Below, in pieces: positions 1 to 9,403 of a stretch of 64,000 bases of DNA. This DNA is from Paenibacillus profundus (lineage in GTDB: Bacteria; Bacillota; Bacilli; Paenibacillales; Paenibacillaceae). Location of the stretch: NCBI RefSeq assembly GCF_021369635.1, contig NZ_JAJNBZ010000024.1, forward strand, positions 31,221 through 95,220, read 5' to 3'. Numbering within the stretch: position 1 is the stretch's first letter; each line of letters starts with the position of its first letter. The position numbers and the translations under genes are program-made. Below the pieces are notes generated by a model. That model was not told the origin of the DNA, searched no databases, and saw only the letters and a program-made list of their open reading frames with translations.

Positions 1-2
1 CT

Positions 3-305
3 GCCCGCAATGGGGTGTCCTACACGTTTACGTTGCCCACCATTTCCAACGAAGAATGGAATAATACGATTGATGATGTGGGTGTCCTCGCATTTGTGCA
101 GGGACTTCCTATAGGGCATGGCACATATAATAATTACGCGCTTGGGGGCTCGCGTCTCTTAAAGCGAGATGTGTATTATGGCACGGTGATAAATGACATT
201 AAATATGCATTTCCGAGTCGTTGTGCTCCAGATTATATAGAAGAGACATTCTCTAATGAGAAGGAAGCAGCCCGTAATGGATATTTTTTGAAAGTATGCA
301 ATTAG
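3..305 (+). CDS. C-terminal part of an unknown protein, cut by the window edge
   Basis: The reading frame is already open at the left edge (codons from base 3) and ends with TAG at 303-305, so only about 100 C-terminal residues are visible. A GTG at 15 could be read as a start, but there is no ribosome-binding site in the few bases before it and the frame continues upstream, so this is most likely the 3' end of a longer gene. The residues are mixed, without membrane segments or a motif I recognise; there are a few Cys and many aromatic residues. The next two genes encode secreted proteins, so a cell-surface role is possible, but that is only guilt by neighbourhood. Function unknown. Confidence 0.5.
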   Translation, partial: ARNGVSYTFTLPTISNEEWNNTIDDVGVLAFVQGLPIGHGTYNNYALGGSRLLKRDVYYGTVINDIKYAFPSRCAPDYIEETFSNEKEAARNGYFLKVCN

Positions 306-536
306 ATACATTGTTTCTAATTAAAAAATAAGGTAAATTCTGGAGAGTGATATATCGATATTAAACTATTCAAGTGCCGGAAGGGGGAGATGCGTACAAA
401 AATAAGAAAATCCAAAAGCTTCAATATATAACGTCATCTCACAGCTTGGTGATAGCTTGAAGATGAGCGTGTATGTATGAAGGGTAATTCGATCTGAGAT
501 GGACAAAAAAATGAGAGAACTGAGAGGGAATCGAAC

Positions 537-1685
537 ATGAAAAAGATAGTTTCATTCGTGATTGCAGGGACAATGGCTATTGGCTCATTTCCGGGCCTAA
601 TTTCGACTGCATCAGCGCTCAAATACGATGCTACCCAACGTGCTCTTGAAATTGTACTAGATGGGAACAAGATTCCATTCCAAGAAGTTCGGCCGATGAT
701 GGACGCTAACAACCGTACGTTGGTCCCGTTGCGTGTCGTGTCTGAAAATCTTGGCGCCAAAGTGAAATGGGATGGGAAAAGCAAGAAAGCGATGATTCAA
801 AAAGGAGATGCCCGGATCGAAATGAAGGTGAATGATTCGACCGCGTACATCAACGGAGAAGCCACAACGTTTGACAGTCAAATGGTGATGATCGGGTCCA
901 GCACCTTCGTTCCTCTTCGATTCGTCAGCGAAGCGTTTGGAACCGAGGTCGAGTTCGATAAGGGGGCTTACTATGTTTATGTTAAAACGCCGGGATTTGA
1001 GAAAGCGGATGTGAAGCTGGACGAGTACGGCCGCGAAATCCGAACGACGAATTTACCGAAGAATCATAAGGATTTCCCGTATATTTTGAAGGATATTCCG
1101 AACGAGATGTACGAAGTTCCTCTGCATATTGAAAAGGGCGAAGAAGATAAATTTATGAATCCATTGAAATTATTAAGTGAGCCACATATAAATCGAGTAA
1201 ATGTAGATGCTTGGAAGGAGAAAATAGAAGAGTATTATGGCTTAGTTTTGAATGTGGATTATAAAAACATTGATTACAATTGGGCAAAGCAGGTTCGGAG
1301 CTACGTAAACCAGTTAGGCGGGGACCAAGAAATGAGAACATATGTTGATTGGGCAATAAAAAATAAAATTAAGGTTGAGGGACATCTAATATCGGAACCA
1401 AGTATTCTCTATAACGATGGTATGGATTACAGAATGAGAGCAAAAATCAAGTTTAGATTCACTAACTTTAATAAATACAAAGATTTACTATACGATACGA
1501 GCTTCCATTTGATTAAGAACGATAATGGAAAACTGCTACAGTATGAAAAAAATGTGTGGTATGGAGGATATGTGGATGTTCCACTCTCTTCTAATATTGA
1601 TGGGGCTAAATATACAAAGTCATTAATGGTAGATGGTGGGGCTAGCTTATTTTTAGATAATGCTATTATTAAGCGTGGAAAATAG
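537..1685 (+). CDS. Secreted protein with copper amine oxidase N-terminal-like domain
   Basis: This is a 382-residue protein with a Sec signal peptide (MKK start, hydrophobic core at about 5-22, likely cut after Ala-Ser-Ala near 27). Residues about 35-150 carry the tandem stalk domain of the copper amine oxidase N-terminal family: two copies of a pattern with TLVPLR or TFVPLR followed by a V-S-E-x-[LF]-G turn. In Paenibacillus this domain is a common cell-surface module and does not imply oxidase activity. Residues 150-382 match nothing I recognise; base composition becomes more AT-rich after about 1150, so that part may have been acquired or evolves fast. The next gene starts 14 bases after the stop, so the two are probably co-transcribed and may act together at the cell surface. 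Confidence 0.8.
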   Translation: MKKIVSFVIAGTMAIGSFPGLISTASALKYDATQRALEIVLDGNKIPFQEVRPMMDANNRTLVPLRVVSENLGAKVKWDGKSKKAMIQKGDARIEMKVNDSTAYINGEATTFDSQMVMIGSSTFVPLRFVSEAFGTEVEFDKGAYYVYVKTPGFEKADVKLDEYGREIRTTNLPKNHKDFPYILKDIPNEMYEVPLHIEKGEEDKFMNPLKLLSEPHINRVNVDAWKEKIEEYYGLVLNVDYKNIDYNWAKQVRSYVNQLGGDQEMRTYVDWAIKNKIKVEGHLISEPSILYNDGMDYRMRAKIKFRFTNFNKYKDLLYDTSFHLIKNDNGKLLQYEKNVWYGGYVDVPLSSNIDGAKYTKSLMVDGGASLFLDNAIIKRGK

Positions 1686-1699
1686 AGAGGTTGTAATAG

Positions 1700-3956
1700 A
1701 TGAAGAAATTTTGGTGTACGTTACTTATTGTTACAATACTATTTCCTTCCTTTCTCTCTATAATTCATGCAGCAGATAGAATAAAAATAGTTGATGGAGT
1801 AATAAATTTTATAACAGAAAGCCAAAAAGCAGCAACGAATATCAAGTATCGCACTACCGGATTTATGATACATCGGGAACCTCGATGTGAACCTGGCAAA
1901 GCACAATGTGACCCACGTTCTAAAGGCCCAGTGGGCATTATCGACCGGCTTGAACAAGTCGATGAGAAAGATCTTGGCAACGGGGTGTTAAGAACAAAAT
2001 TTAAAGTTCCGGAGGAGGTTGCCTCTAAAGCATTAGGTGAAGCAGGTCTAGAAGAAATTCGTGAAGGTGACACGATATACATTTCCTCTATTTTTGACGT
2101 GTTACATTGGGGAATACCGACAGGGGTAAGATATTATGACTTACAGGGTATTAAAAAGGCGGAAACGTGGGCGAACGATAGAGAATTTGGCCAATTTTAT
2201 GATATTCAAGTAAAATACTCTTCTTTTTTTCCGTCATACTCCATAATTAAATTATCTAATGGCTCGGAAATCAATCGTAAAAAGATTGAAAATCAGAGTC
2301 TGCCAATTCATTTAAACTGGCCAGTCGGCTCGACTATCTCACATACATTTGAGAAAGAAATAGACCATAACGGGAAGAAGTACAAAATATATAAATCATA
2401 CATACAAGGTGCTCGTAAGCCGAACGAACAAAGGTTCCAGCAGGACGGCGATCCGGATACGAATCCGAAACTGACACAAAGGAATTACACGGTTAGCCTC
2501 GGAGGGACGAATGTGGTTGCCGTTTATAAAGAGTTTGGAGGTCCTCCACCAAACCCAAATCCAGATCCCGATCCGAAGCCCGATCCTAATGGACGTTGTA
2601 CAACTCCTACACGAGGTACACCGATAGAGGCGAAAACGATGGTTCCAAAGGTATCGGCAAAGATTTTGGCGGACAACCGAGGAAATGAACGCTTCGACGT
2701 ATCTAGGGGCATTCCAACATCAGAGGCGCTTTACGCAAATGCAGTTGCTCTTAATTATTTGTTCCAGAACAAGTTTGTTCCAATGAGTGGGATTTGCACC
2801 TATGAAGTTCCTGTTACGAAGACGTTCACGAAAACATGGACCGAATCCACTAAAGGGCCTGATGGAAAAACAAATTCGGAAGAAATGGAAGAGGAAGAAA
2901 CGGTAAGTGAAACTATCACGGTGAAGCGCCCATATTCATACTGGGTCATTGACAACTTGGAAGTGTATAAAATCCGTCAAGCCGAGCTGCGAAATGTAGC
3001 ATTGCCTAATAGCAGCGTTACATTGGAACCAACGGGATATACTCCACCTGACTTCGAGGTAGCTCGAAATGGAGGGGTTGCAGGCGAACCGCACCCTCGC
3101 TCTATCACTCTACCGCCGCAAACGGTAGGGAAAAATTTGCCGACTTACTCTGGAGCGTTCAAGTCGGCAGCGGAGCAAGCAATTGGGAAGGTAAAGGTAC
3201 GCAACGATTCGCTCATTTTCAAGGGGAACACGGTAATGAATGGAGATGTGACGGATGAGCGTGGCCCCACGCCAGGCTCGATACCGCTGCCGTTTCTAAT
3301 CAATGAGAACGTGTTGTATAAGGATCGCCAACTGATTGAGAGTCATAAGGCTAACGCGAAGGATGTGTCGAGCACGGGCACGATCTATTACGATCTCTTA
3401 CCGAACAATATCAATGGCGGTTCCGATCGGCAGTTCCCGATAAACGGTATGAACACGATTACGATACATACCCCTGTCTTATTATATGCGATGGCATCCG
3501 ATGATAGAGAGCATAATCAAAAAACAAAACCGAATCTGAATCGCTCGTCTTTCATTTTGGATCGGCCGTTCACAGTATACATGCCGACAACTGGAAAACA
3601 TCTAGACATACCGGGATATGGGGAGCGGGATTTCCAGAAGTATTTTCGATCAAAAGAAGTCAAATTCCCATTTGACGCATACAGTGCGGATCGATCGCAG
3701 TTCTTTCCGAAAAGAACATGGATAAGTATTCCAGTTTCACAAGAACGAGCGGATTTTTCCCTGCCGGTATGGGTGGACGAGGGAGACTATACTATTGAGT
3801 TCCGATCAACAGCAGAGAACGCGCCATCTGACGTAGCGGCTCAACGAAATGCGAATCTAGATCTAGCGCACCATCGAGCTGCGGACATGATTCCGATCGA
3901 AGTGATCGGTCGTCTATATGATTTTAAAATTACCGACATCAGCGACTTCAATTGGG
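1700..3956 (+). CDS. Large secreted DUF5704-like protein, 5' exon (gene split by group II intron)
   Basis: This is the first 752 codons plus one base of a secreted protein. It has a clear signal peptide (MKKFW, hydrophobic stretch, likely cut after Ile-His-Ala-Ala near residue 25) and a Pro/Asp/Asn-rich linker at about residues 276-292 separating two larger regions. Unspliced, the frame runs into the intron and stops at 4009 after about 17 foreign codons. Joining base 3956 to 4694 restores the frame through a GAG codon, and the product is about 1072 residues. The whole resembles the large secreted DUF5704 proteins of Paenibacillus; that family name comes from memory and is only moderately sure. 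Biochemical function is unknown. It lies 14 bases after the copper-amine-oxidase-domain gene, with which it probably forms an operon. Confidence 0.75.
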
Positions 3957-4693
3957 GTGCGACAAGTTCTGCTATAAGCGTAGCATTTAAGCGAAAGGCA
4001 GGGGTTTAGCAATCAAACCTAACTTTGTAACTGAGGATGGGAATGAGGGAACCATGTACACCAACACCATCCCGCGAATACTCCTGCGCGCGCTGTAATA
4101 GACAGGTTACAGGGTGTGAAGCACAGGTAGAGTCGGCAGAACGAAGGCTAGAGCCACTTGGTTAGAGAAGGTATGCCAACGGATATGCCGGGCGGCTGAA
4201 AAACTGACTATGGTGAGGATGTTCAGACCGAACTGACGAACTGCTGAATGTACGGGTCTAAATGAGAACGATATGGAAACATATAGGCTAACTATACGTT
4301 AGCGTGGGTGGCGAAAAGTACAAATCCCAGTTAGGAAATTCGCTATACCGAACAAGGGCGGTATCCAACCCACAGGCTCATAGGCAGCACCTAAGGTCAG
4401 CATGGATAGCTAAGTTACAAGGTACTTGGAAAGCAAGGAACGTCGCAACAAGGGCTGTCACCCTAGGCGGTTGCTATAAGGCGTAAGCTGAAATGAATTT
4501 ATCCTTGTGAGGGTAGGGGAACGACTGATGAAATATCTGTAATGGGTATGGAGGAACAGCCCTAAGTCTACTCTTGAATGGCCGATCGTGTTCTGCTGCG
4601 AGTAGATGGGGCGCCGTATGAGTTGAAAGACTCACGTACGGTGTAGAGTGGGGGAAAAGCCGGAGATTGCATCAAACGCTTACCTATCACTAC
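3957..4693 (+). mobile_element. ORF-less group II intron (bacterial class B-like), 737 nt
   Basis: The element starts with GTGCG at 3957 and ends with AC at 4693. Domain V is a 34-nt hairpin at 4611-4644 with a CGC catalytic triad, a GAAA-type tetraloop region and the typical CCGTA/TACGG arms. Domain VI (4647-4690) pairs GTGG-GGG with its 3' arm, leaving A4686 unpaired, the expected branch point 8 nt before the 3' end. EBS1 (CCCAGT, 4326-4331) pairs with the last six exon bases ATTGGG (one G-U pair); EBS2 (TGAAG, 4117-4121) pairs with CTTCA at the -11 to -7 exon bases. The domain I core (about 4130-4310) matches the conserved sequence of Bacillus-type class B introns as I remember it. No reverse transcriptase/maturase is present; a 60-codon frame at 4304 is not credible. 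Splicing and mobility would therefore need a maturase supplied from elsewhere. Confidence 0.9.
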
Positions 4694-5655
4694 AGGCGGT
4701 ATTTCGTAAGCAAAAAGGGAATAAGGAACATACGGGTGCGTACTACTGGGTAGGTGATCGCAATATCGATGGGGATCCAAGAGGGAGTGGGGTTCCGCAC
4801 GTGCTGCCGGTGCGCCAAGGAAGCCATTCGAATTCAGGCTATAAAAATATCGCAATAAAGACGGGATATCATTTCAAGTTTGACTTAAAGACAAAAGGGA
4901 ATATGTTCGGGCCACAGGACAGCATTCGAATCCAACCGAGCTTCTACTTCGTGGACAAGGACGGCAAGAAACGGCAAAAAGTGAACGTCTACTATCATAC
5001 GGAACAGCGGAAATTTGTGAAAATTGGGTCGCAACACGATACCGTTAAGCGCAATGTTGTACTGGACGCCCGATTGCGCACCATGGATGCACAATCCATT
5101 GTCGACACAGCCGCAGCCTATTACAACCTGCACGGAAGTCAGATGACAAAGAGCCAACAGGTCTACATTAGGGAATGGGTGCAGCGGGCCAAAAAGGAAA
5201 CTAATATTGGTGGATACCACTTGATTGGTTTGCCGAAAGAGCTGCGCACTTTTCTGGGACCGCTCGCCATTCCGCAAGGAGTCAATCCGTCACGAGCCTT
5301 CGCTTCGATTCAGCAATGGTACGGTGAGTATAACTTGCCATCCAAATTATATATCGTGCCGGAAGGTTATGATCTGAGCCGTCAGTTTCATTTTGATGAC
5401 AAAGCTCCGTTCTTCTTACGGAACGGTTATCTGATAGTCAACTTTAACATCGAGACCATCCGGAATGGAGAGTTGAATCTTCCGCACCTGCAATATATTG
5501 ATGCTCCATTAACGAATCAATGGAAGCGTGAAGGTTTTAACTATGAATTTACAGATCCTTATGGAATCACATTCCGCCTTCTTGACGGAGACGTGTTATT
5601 CTATCATGCGGACCGAGCTTCTACAGATGATTTCGGAGTAACGGGAACACATTAA
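4694..5655 (+). CDS. Large secreted DUF5704-like protein, 3' exon
   Basis: This is the second exon of the intron-split gene. After splicing, the 5' exon reads ...DFNW, then Glu (GAG made of base 3956 plus 4694-4695), then AVFRKQKG and about 315 more residues to TAA at 5653-5655. An ATG at 4648 lies inside intron domain VI and has no convincing ribosome-binding site, so independent translation is unlikely. The exon encodes a soluble, aromatic- and Asp/Asn-rich region without membrane segments or a recognised catalytic motif. It has the same composition as the end of exon 1. The sequence is intact up to the stop, so the gene remains functional if the intron splices. Confidence 0.75.
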
Positions 5656-5735
5656 GGACATAAAGGAAGAAGTTCTTTCCAATTGTTTTGTTTCATGTTA
5701 CACTAACGTTGCATTGCACATCATGAATATTGCAT

Positions 5736-5832
5736 CCATCACTAGGGGTGCCGTGATTCGGCTGAGATGAAGCGCAGGCTTCGGACCCTAAACACCTGAT
5801 CTGGGTTATACCAGCGTAGGGAAGTGTGGATT
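5736..5832 (+). promoter_or_regulatory. TPP riboswitch (THI element)
   Basis: The aptamer has the conserved THI-box pieces in order: ACTAGGGGTGCC at 5741, the CTGAGATGA pyrimidine-sensor segment at 5762, GACCCT, and then ACCTGATCTGGGTTATACCAGCGTAGGGAAGT closing the pyrophosphate arm (5795-5825). It lies upstream of tenI-thiO-thiS-thiG, so binding of thiamine pyrophosphate is expected to turn the thiazole genes off. The only strong downstream terminator is at 6063-6096, about 230 nt away, which is unusually far for a direct aptamer/terminator switch. Confidence 0.93.
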
Positions 5833-6062
5833 GATTGGGTCATCCTTGCTCATGACTGGTTACATAAGGCTTGAGAATCGTGTAAGTCTTGGCTTGCTCA
5901 GCAGTAGATATATGCTAGAGGTGCTATTGCAGCACAATGCGCGATTTTTTGTTCGCGGCATTCTCTGGAGGATATATTGTTTTTGAATGCTTGGCATGGC
6001 ACATGAACACGCACGCCTTTCTCCTTTCACCGGTACATCTAGCTCGGTCCTACTTTCAATCA

Positions 6063-6096
6063 AAGCCACTCTCTGCGGGAGAGTGGCTTTTTATTT
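6063..6096 (+). terminator. Terminator in the thiamine-operon leader
   Basis: A strong hairpin (AAGCCACTCTC paired with GAGAGTGGCTT, loop of about 5 nt) is followed by a T-rich run. It sits between the TPP riboswitch and tenI and is the likely expression platform that stops transcription when TPP is plentiful. The 230 nt before it hold no credible gene. Confidence 0.8.
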
Positions 6097-6173
6097 TGTC
6101 CTCGTGACGGATGGATGCTTGCAGCACGTTAGCGATACTCAGTCAATATCCGATCAAGAAAGGATAATTTCCT

Positions 6174-6809
6174 ATGATAATCCCGTGGTTGCATGCGGTT
6201 ACACCCGAATGCGAGTCCATTCTGGAATGTGTCCAGATCGCGGTAGACATACATCCTTATGTCGATGCCATCCATGTTAGGCAGAAGCAGTGGACCGCGC
6301 GCATGATGTGGGACGCAGTAGAGCAGTATCGGGAAGCGGGGATTCCTCAGCATAAACTCATTGTCAACGACCGCGTGGATGTGGCTGCCGCTGCGAATTT
6401 GCGTGGCGTACAGCTGGCATACCATAGCCTGCCCCCGCATGCGGTGCGCGCCGCGTTCGCTCAGCTTCTGATGGGTGTCTCCGTGCATGACGAACGAGAA
6501 GCAAGGCAAGCAGAACAGCAAGGCGCCGATTATATCATCTATGGTCATGTCTTCCCAACAGCATGCAAGCCAGGACGGGAGCCAAAAGGGGAGGAAGCAC
6601 TGAGGCGCTGCAGACAAGCGATTACGATTCCCATCGTAGCCATCGGTGGAATTACTTATGACAACATCGGAAAGGTGATCTCGGCTGGTGCTTCTGGTGT
6701 GGCGGTCATGTCCGGCATCTGGCATGACGAGCATCCTGCACTATCTGCTCGACGGTATAGAGAATCATTAATGGCTGCCGTTCAAGGCACTTCAATGCTT
6801 CGGTCATAG
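6174..6809 (+). CDS. tenI: TenI, thiazole tautomerase (ThiE-like fold)
   Basis: This 211-residue TIM-barrel protein is of the thiamine-phosphate synthase/TenI family. In Bacillus subtilis TenI aromatises the thiazole phosphate made by ThiG. The family landmarks visible are HVRQK (about residue 34), IVNDR (about 63), GVQL (about 78), GVSVHD (about 101), the Y-I-I-Y-G-H-V-F-P-T segment (about 120-129), and PIVAIGGI followed by GVAVMSGI. The residues that let ThiE bind the pyrimidine are not obvious, and its place as first gene before thiO-thiS-thiG agrees with TenI rather than ThiE. The ATG at 6174 follows an AAAGGA sequence. It is the first gene under the TPP riboswitch; thiO follows after a 47-nt gap. 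Confidence 0.85.
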   Translation: MIIPWLHAVTPECESILECVQIAVDIHPYVDAIHVRQKQWTARMMWDAVEQYREAGIPQHKLIVNDRVDVAAAANLRGVQLAYHSLPPHAVRAAFAQLLMGVSVHDEREARQAEQQGADYIIYGHVFPTACKPGREPKGEEALRRCRQAITIPIVAIGGITYDNIGKVISAGASGVAVMSGIWHDEHPALSARRYRESLMAAVQGTSMLRS

Positions 6810-6856
6810 AGAGATACACATTTGTCCACCATTACATTGTGCGGGAGGAGAAAAAA

Positions 6857-8038
6857 ATGTCTTATACCACTCACCAGTCGCAGACAACGGATATGCTTAT
6901 TGTCGGCGGCGGCGTCATTGGTTGTGCTATCGCATATGAACTGTCCAAGCGAGGTATGCAAGTCACTCTGCTGGAGCGCGGCCGTCTTGGGCTTGGCACG
7001 ACATGTACAGCAGCGGGCATGCTGGCACCTGTCGCAGAACGGTTCAAACATAAGGGCCTCGGATCATTTGCTCGTCTAAGCCTAGATTATTTCTCTATAT
7101 GGGCAGAAGAGCTGTGGGAGCAGTCGCACGTTGATATTGAGCTTCGCAAGAGAGGACTGTTCATTCCTGTCGGTTCTGCTGAAGACGTGCAAGACATTCA
7201 GAATGAGTTGCAGCAGACCAATACATATTCGAATGAAGGTGGTATCGATTCAGGTGGCATCCGATGGCATCCTTCGTCACAAATGATGAAGATGGAACCG
7301 AGGTTGAGCTCTGAACTGCAGGGAGCTTTCTTCCTTACAGATGAGGGGCACGTCTCACCAACGAAATTGACATTTGCACTCGCAAGAAGTGCGGAGCGTT
7401 ACGGAGCCAGAATAGTGGAAAGCCAGACAGTTACCCATATTCTACACAAGAGCGGCCGAGTCATTGGGGTGGAAACGTTAGGCCAGAGTTGGCATGCGGG
7501 CGCCGTCATTATTTGTTCCGGCTTGGAAAGCGGTATGTTGACGAGAGATTTGGGCGTTGATCTTACTTTTTATCCGGTGCAAGGGGAGCTTGCTGTCGTA
7601 CGCTCTCATGCTTTACAGATGGAGTCTGTTGTTTATGGAAACGGAACTTATATCGTACCTAAAAGCGAAGGGAACATCTATATCGGTGCTACATCTCACG
7701 CGATGCGGTATGACCGGACCGTGAAGGTGGGAGCGATACAGCGGCTTATAAGTCAAGCCACTTGTCTTGTTCCTGCATTGGCAGAAGCGGAATGGATACA
7801 AGCTTGGGCTGGTCTGCGTCCGGCTACAACAGACGGACTGCCTTTCATCGGACCTGTGAAAGGATACGATGGCCTGTGGCTTGCTGCAGGACATTACCGC
7901 AATGGAATATTGCTCAGCGCCGCGACTGGGATCGGGTTAGCGCAATGGATAACGGACGGAGTTCAGCAGATGCCTTGGCCGGTGATGACACATTTTGCTC
8001 CGCAACGCGCCCAGGTTCGGGCCTTGGAATTTAGCTAA
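6857..8038 (+). CDS. thiO: ThiO, glycine oxidase
   Basis: This 393-residue FAD enzyme oxidises glycine to dehydroglycine (iminoacetate), the nitrogen donor for the thiazole ring in aerobic Bacillales. The N-terminus has the dinucleotide-binding motif GGGVIGCAIAYEL, followed by an acidic residue in LLERG about 25 residues later. The C-terminal GLRPATTDGLPFIGP and GHYRNGILLSA segments are typical of the DAO/ThiO family. The frame extends to a GTG at 6839, but the ATG at 6857 is preceded by GGGAGGAG at a good distance and is the better start. thiS follows 15 nt downstream, so the genes are transcribed together. Confidence 0.93.
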   Translation: MSYTTHQSQTTDMLIVGGGVIGCAIAYELSKRGMQVTLLERGRLGLGTTCTAAGMLAPVAERFKHKGLGSFARLSLDYFSIWAEELWEQSHVDIELRKRGLFIPVGSAEDVQDIQNELQQTNTYSNEGGIDSGGIRWHPSSQMMKMEPRLSSELQGAFFLTDEGHVSPTKLTFALARSAERYGARIVESQTVTHILHKSGRVIGVETLGQSWHAGAVIICSGLESGMLTRDLGVDLTFYPVQGELAVVRSHALQMESVVYGNGTYIVPKSEGNIYIGATSHAMRYDRTVKVGAIQRLISQATCLVPALAEAEWIQAWAGLRPATTDGLPFIGPVKGYDGLWLAAGHYRNGILLSAATGIGLAQWITDGVQQMPWPVMTHFAPQRAQVRALEFS

Positions 8039-8053
8039 GGAGGCGTTACGCAT

Positions 8054-8257
8054 ATGCAGATTACTGTGAATGGTGAAGTAATGGAATTGCCTGAGATGAC
8101 AATGACGGTACAGCATCTGCTCGCTCATCTTCAGATGGAGAACCGGATCGTCGTGGTGGAGTTGAATCAGAGCATCGTGCATAAGTCGGACCATGCCAAG
8201 ACGGGCTTGGCGAACGGAGACCGCGTGGAAATTGTACATTTTGTAGGAGGGGGATAA
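8054..8257 (+). CDS. thiS: ThiS, thiazole sulfur carrier
   Basis: This 67-residue ubiquitin-like protein ends in Gly-Gly-Gly, giving the C-terminal Gly-Gly needed to carry sulfur as a thiocarboxylate to ThiG. The first strand MQITVNGE, and [13 protein letters not shown] at the end, are typical. A good AGGAGGCG ribosome-binding site precedes it. Its stop overlaps the thiG start by one base (TAATG), so translation is probably coupled. The adenylating partner ThiF is not encoded nearby, so activation must use a ThiF or MoeB-like protein from elsewhere. Confidence 0.93.
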   Translation: MQITVNGEVMELPEMTMTVQHLLAHLQMENRIVVVELNQSIVHKSDHAKTGLANGDRVEIVHFVGGG

Positions 8258-9045
8258 TGATGAATTCTGATGAGTCGAAATCGTTATGTATCGGTCCCTA
8301 TCGTTTTCAGTCCCGTTTGCTGCTTGGCACGGGGAAGTACCCTAATTTTGACATCCAGCGCAAGGCGGTTGAAGTGTCGGAGGCAAATATTTTAACATTT
8401 GCTGTGCGAAGAATGAACGTGTACGATCCGGCACAACCGAACTTTCTCGAACTGTTGGATTTGAACCGATATACGCTGCTGCCGAATACAGCAGGGGCCG
8501 AGAACGCAGAAGAAGCGGTCCGCATTGCTCGCTTGGCCAAAGCATCTGGCTTATGCGACATGATTAAGGTCGAAGTAATCGGGGATTGGAAGACGCTGCT
8601 TCCCGATCCAATCGAAACCTACAAAGCTTGCGAACTATTGCTGCAAGAAGACTTTATTGTGCTTCCGTATATTTCGGATGATGTCATTCTTGCTAAGAGG
8701 CTCGAAAAATTAGGCGTCCATGCAGTTATGCCAGGGGCCTCTCCGATTGGCTCGGGTCTTGGCTTGGTAAACTCGCTTCATTTATCTTTCATCATTGAAC
8801 AATCTGAAATTCCGGTTATCGTGGATGCAGGAATCGGTACACCCGGGGATGCGGCGAAAGCAATGGAACTGGGGGCAGACGGAGTTCTGCTCAACACAGC
8901 TGTAGCAGGAGCAGGCGATCCGGTAAAGATGGCCGCGGCGATGAAACTGGCGATTGAAGCGGGCCGAATGGGGTATGAAGCGGGTCGAATTCCGATGAAA
9001 CGCTGTGCTACAGCGAGCAGCCCGTTGGAAGGTATGATTCGATGA
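8257..9045 (+). CDS. thiG: ThiG, thiazole synthase
   Basis: This 262-residue TIM-barrel enzyme joins deoxyxylulose phosphate, dehydroglycine and ThiS-thiocarboxylate into the thiazole. It matches the family length. Visible landmarks are LLLGTGKYP (about residue 21), LLPNTAGA (about 75), the MIKVEVIGD strand holding the Schiff-base lysine (about 100), [10 protein letters not shown] (about 160), and PVIVDAGIG followed by [12 protein letters not shown]. The start overlaps thiS. The stop overlaps a further ATG (ATGA at 9042), suggesting that another translated gene once followed; that region is now degenerate (see 9042-9379). Confidence 0.95.
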   Translation: MMNSDESKSLCIGPYRFQSRLLLGTGKYPNFDIQRKAVEVSEANILTFAVRRMNVYDPAQPNFLELLDLNRYTLLPNTAGAENAEEAVRIARLAKASGLCDMIKVEVIGDWKTLLPDPIETYKACELLLQEDFIVLPYISDDVILAKRLEKLGVHAVMPGASPIGSGLGLVNSLHLSFIIEQSEIPVIVDAGIGTPGDAAKAMELGADGVLLNTAVAGAGDPVKMAAAMKLAIEAGRMGYEAGRIPMKRCATASSPLEGMIR

Positions 9046-9379
9046 GCGCTGCGGGCGTCGCGATTGCTTCACAGAAAATGTGCATGATGGCAAGCTTGAA
9101 GATTGTGTAAAGATATTGCTTTCATCTGGAATAACATGCTATGAATTTAGAGAGTAAGCATCTGACTCCAGCTTGATGGCGGCGGAACGTCTTCGGCTTG
9201 CACATCGTCTTGCGGCGGCTAGTCGTCAAGCGTAGGTTTCATTTATCGTGAACGATGTTATGGAGCTGGTGTTAGAGGTTGGGGCAGACGGTATCGCGGT
9301 TATCCATGCGGTTGTGGAAAGGGCTGACATAAGGCAAACGGCAGTGAAGTTCCGTCTAGAGCTGGATCGATGCAACTAA
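9042..9379 (+). pseudogene. thiE: Decayed thiE (thiamine-phosphate synthase) remnant
   Basis: Downstream of thiG, coupled by an ATGA overlap, lies about 340 nt without an intact gene. In the frame of 9185-9379 the translation reads ERLRLAHRLAAASRQA, a TAG stop at 9233, then FIVNDVMELVLEVGADGI, directly followed by AVIHAVVERADIRQTA. These match two separate parts of ThiE: the strand with the catalytic VND and GADG region, and the C-terminal G-[IV]-A-V-[IV]-S-A-[IV] segment. The middle third, with the TPTKT phosphate loop, is missing. I read this as an internal deletion plus a stop codon. A TenI paralogue is a less likely source. Thiamine phosphate synthesis would then need another thiE copy. 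Confidence 0.65.
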
Positions 9380-9403
9380 TTTGTACATCATGGGAGGCTT
9401 GTC

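Noticed and set aside
4304..4486. 60-codon frame inside the group II intron as a possible intron protein
   Set aside because: It overlaps structured RNA of the intron core, is far too short for a maturase and has no RT motif.
4648..4693. ATG at 4648 as the start of an independent gene
   Set aside because: It lies in intron domain V/VI sequence without a ribosome-binding site; joining to exon 1 explains the frame better.
6129..6734. 201-codon minus-strand frame opposite tenI
   Set aside because: tenI is clear on the plus strand; the opposite translation has no recognisable features.
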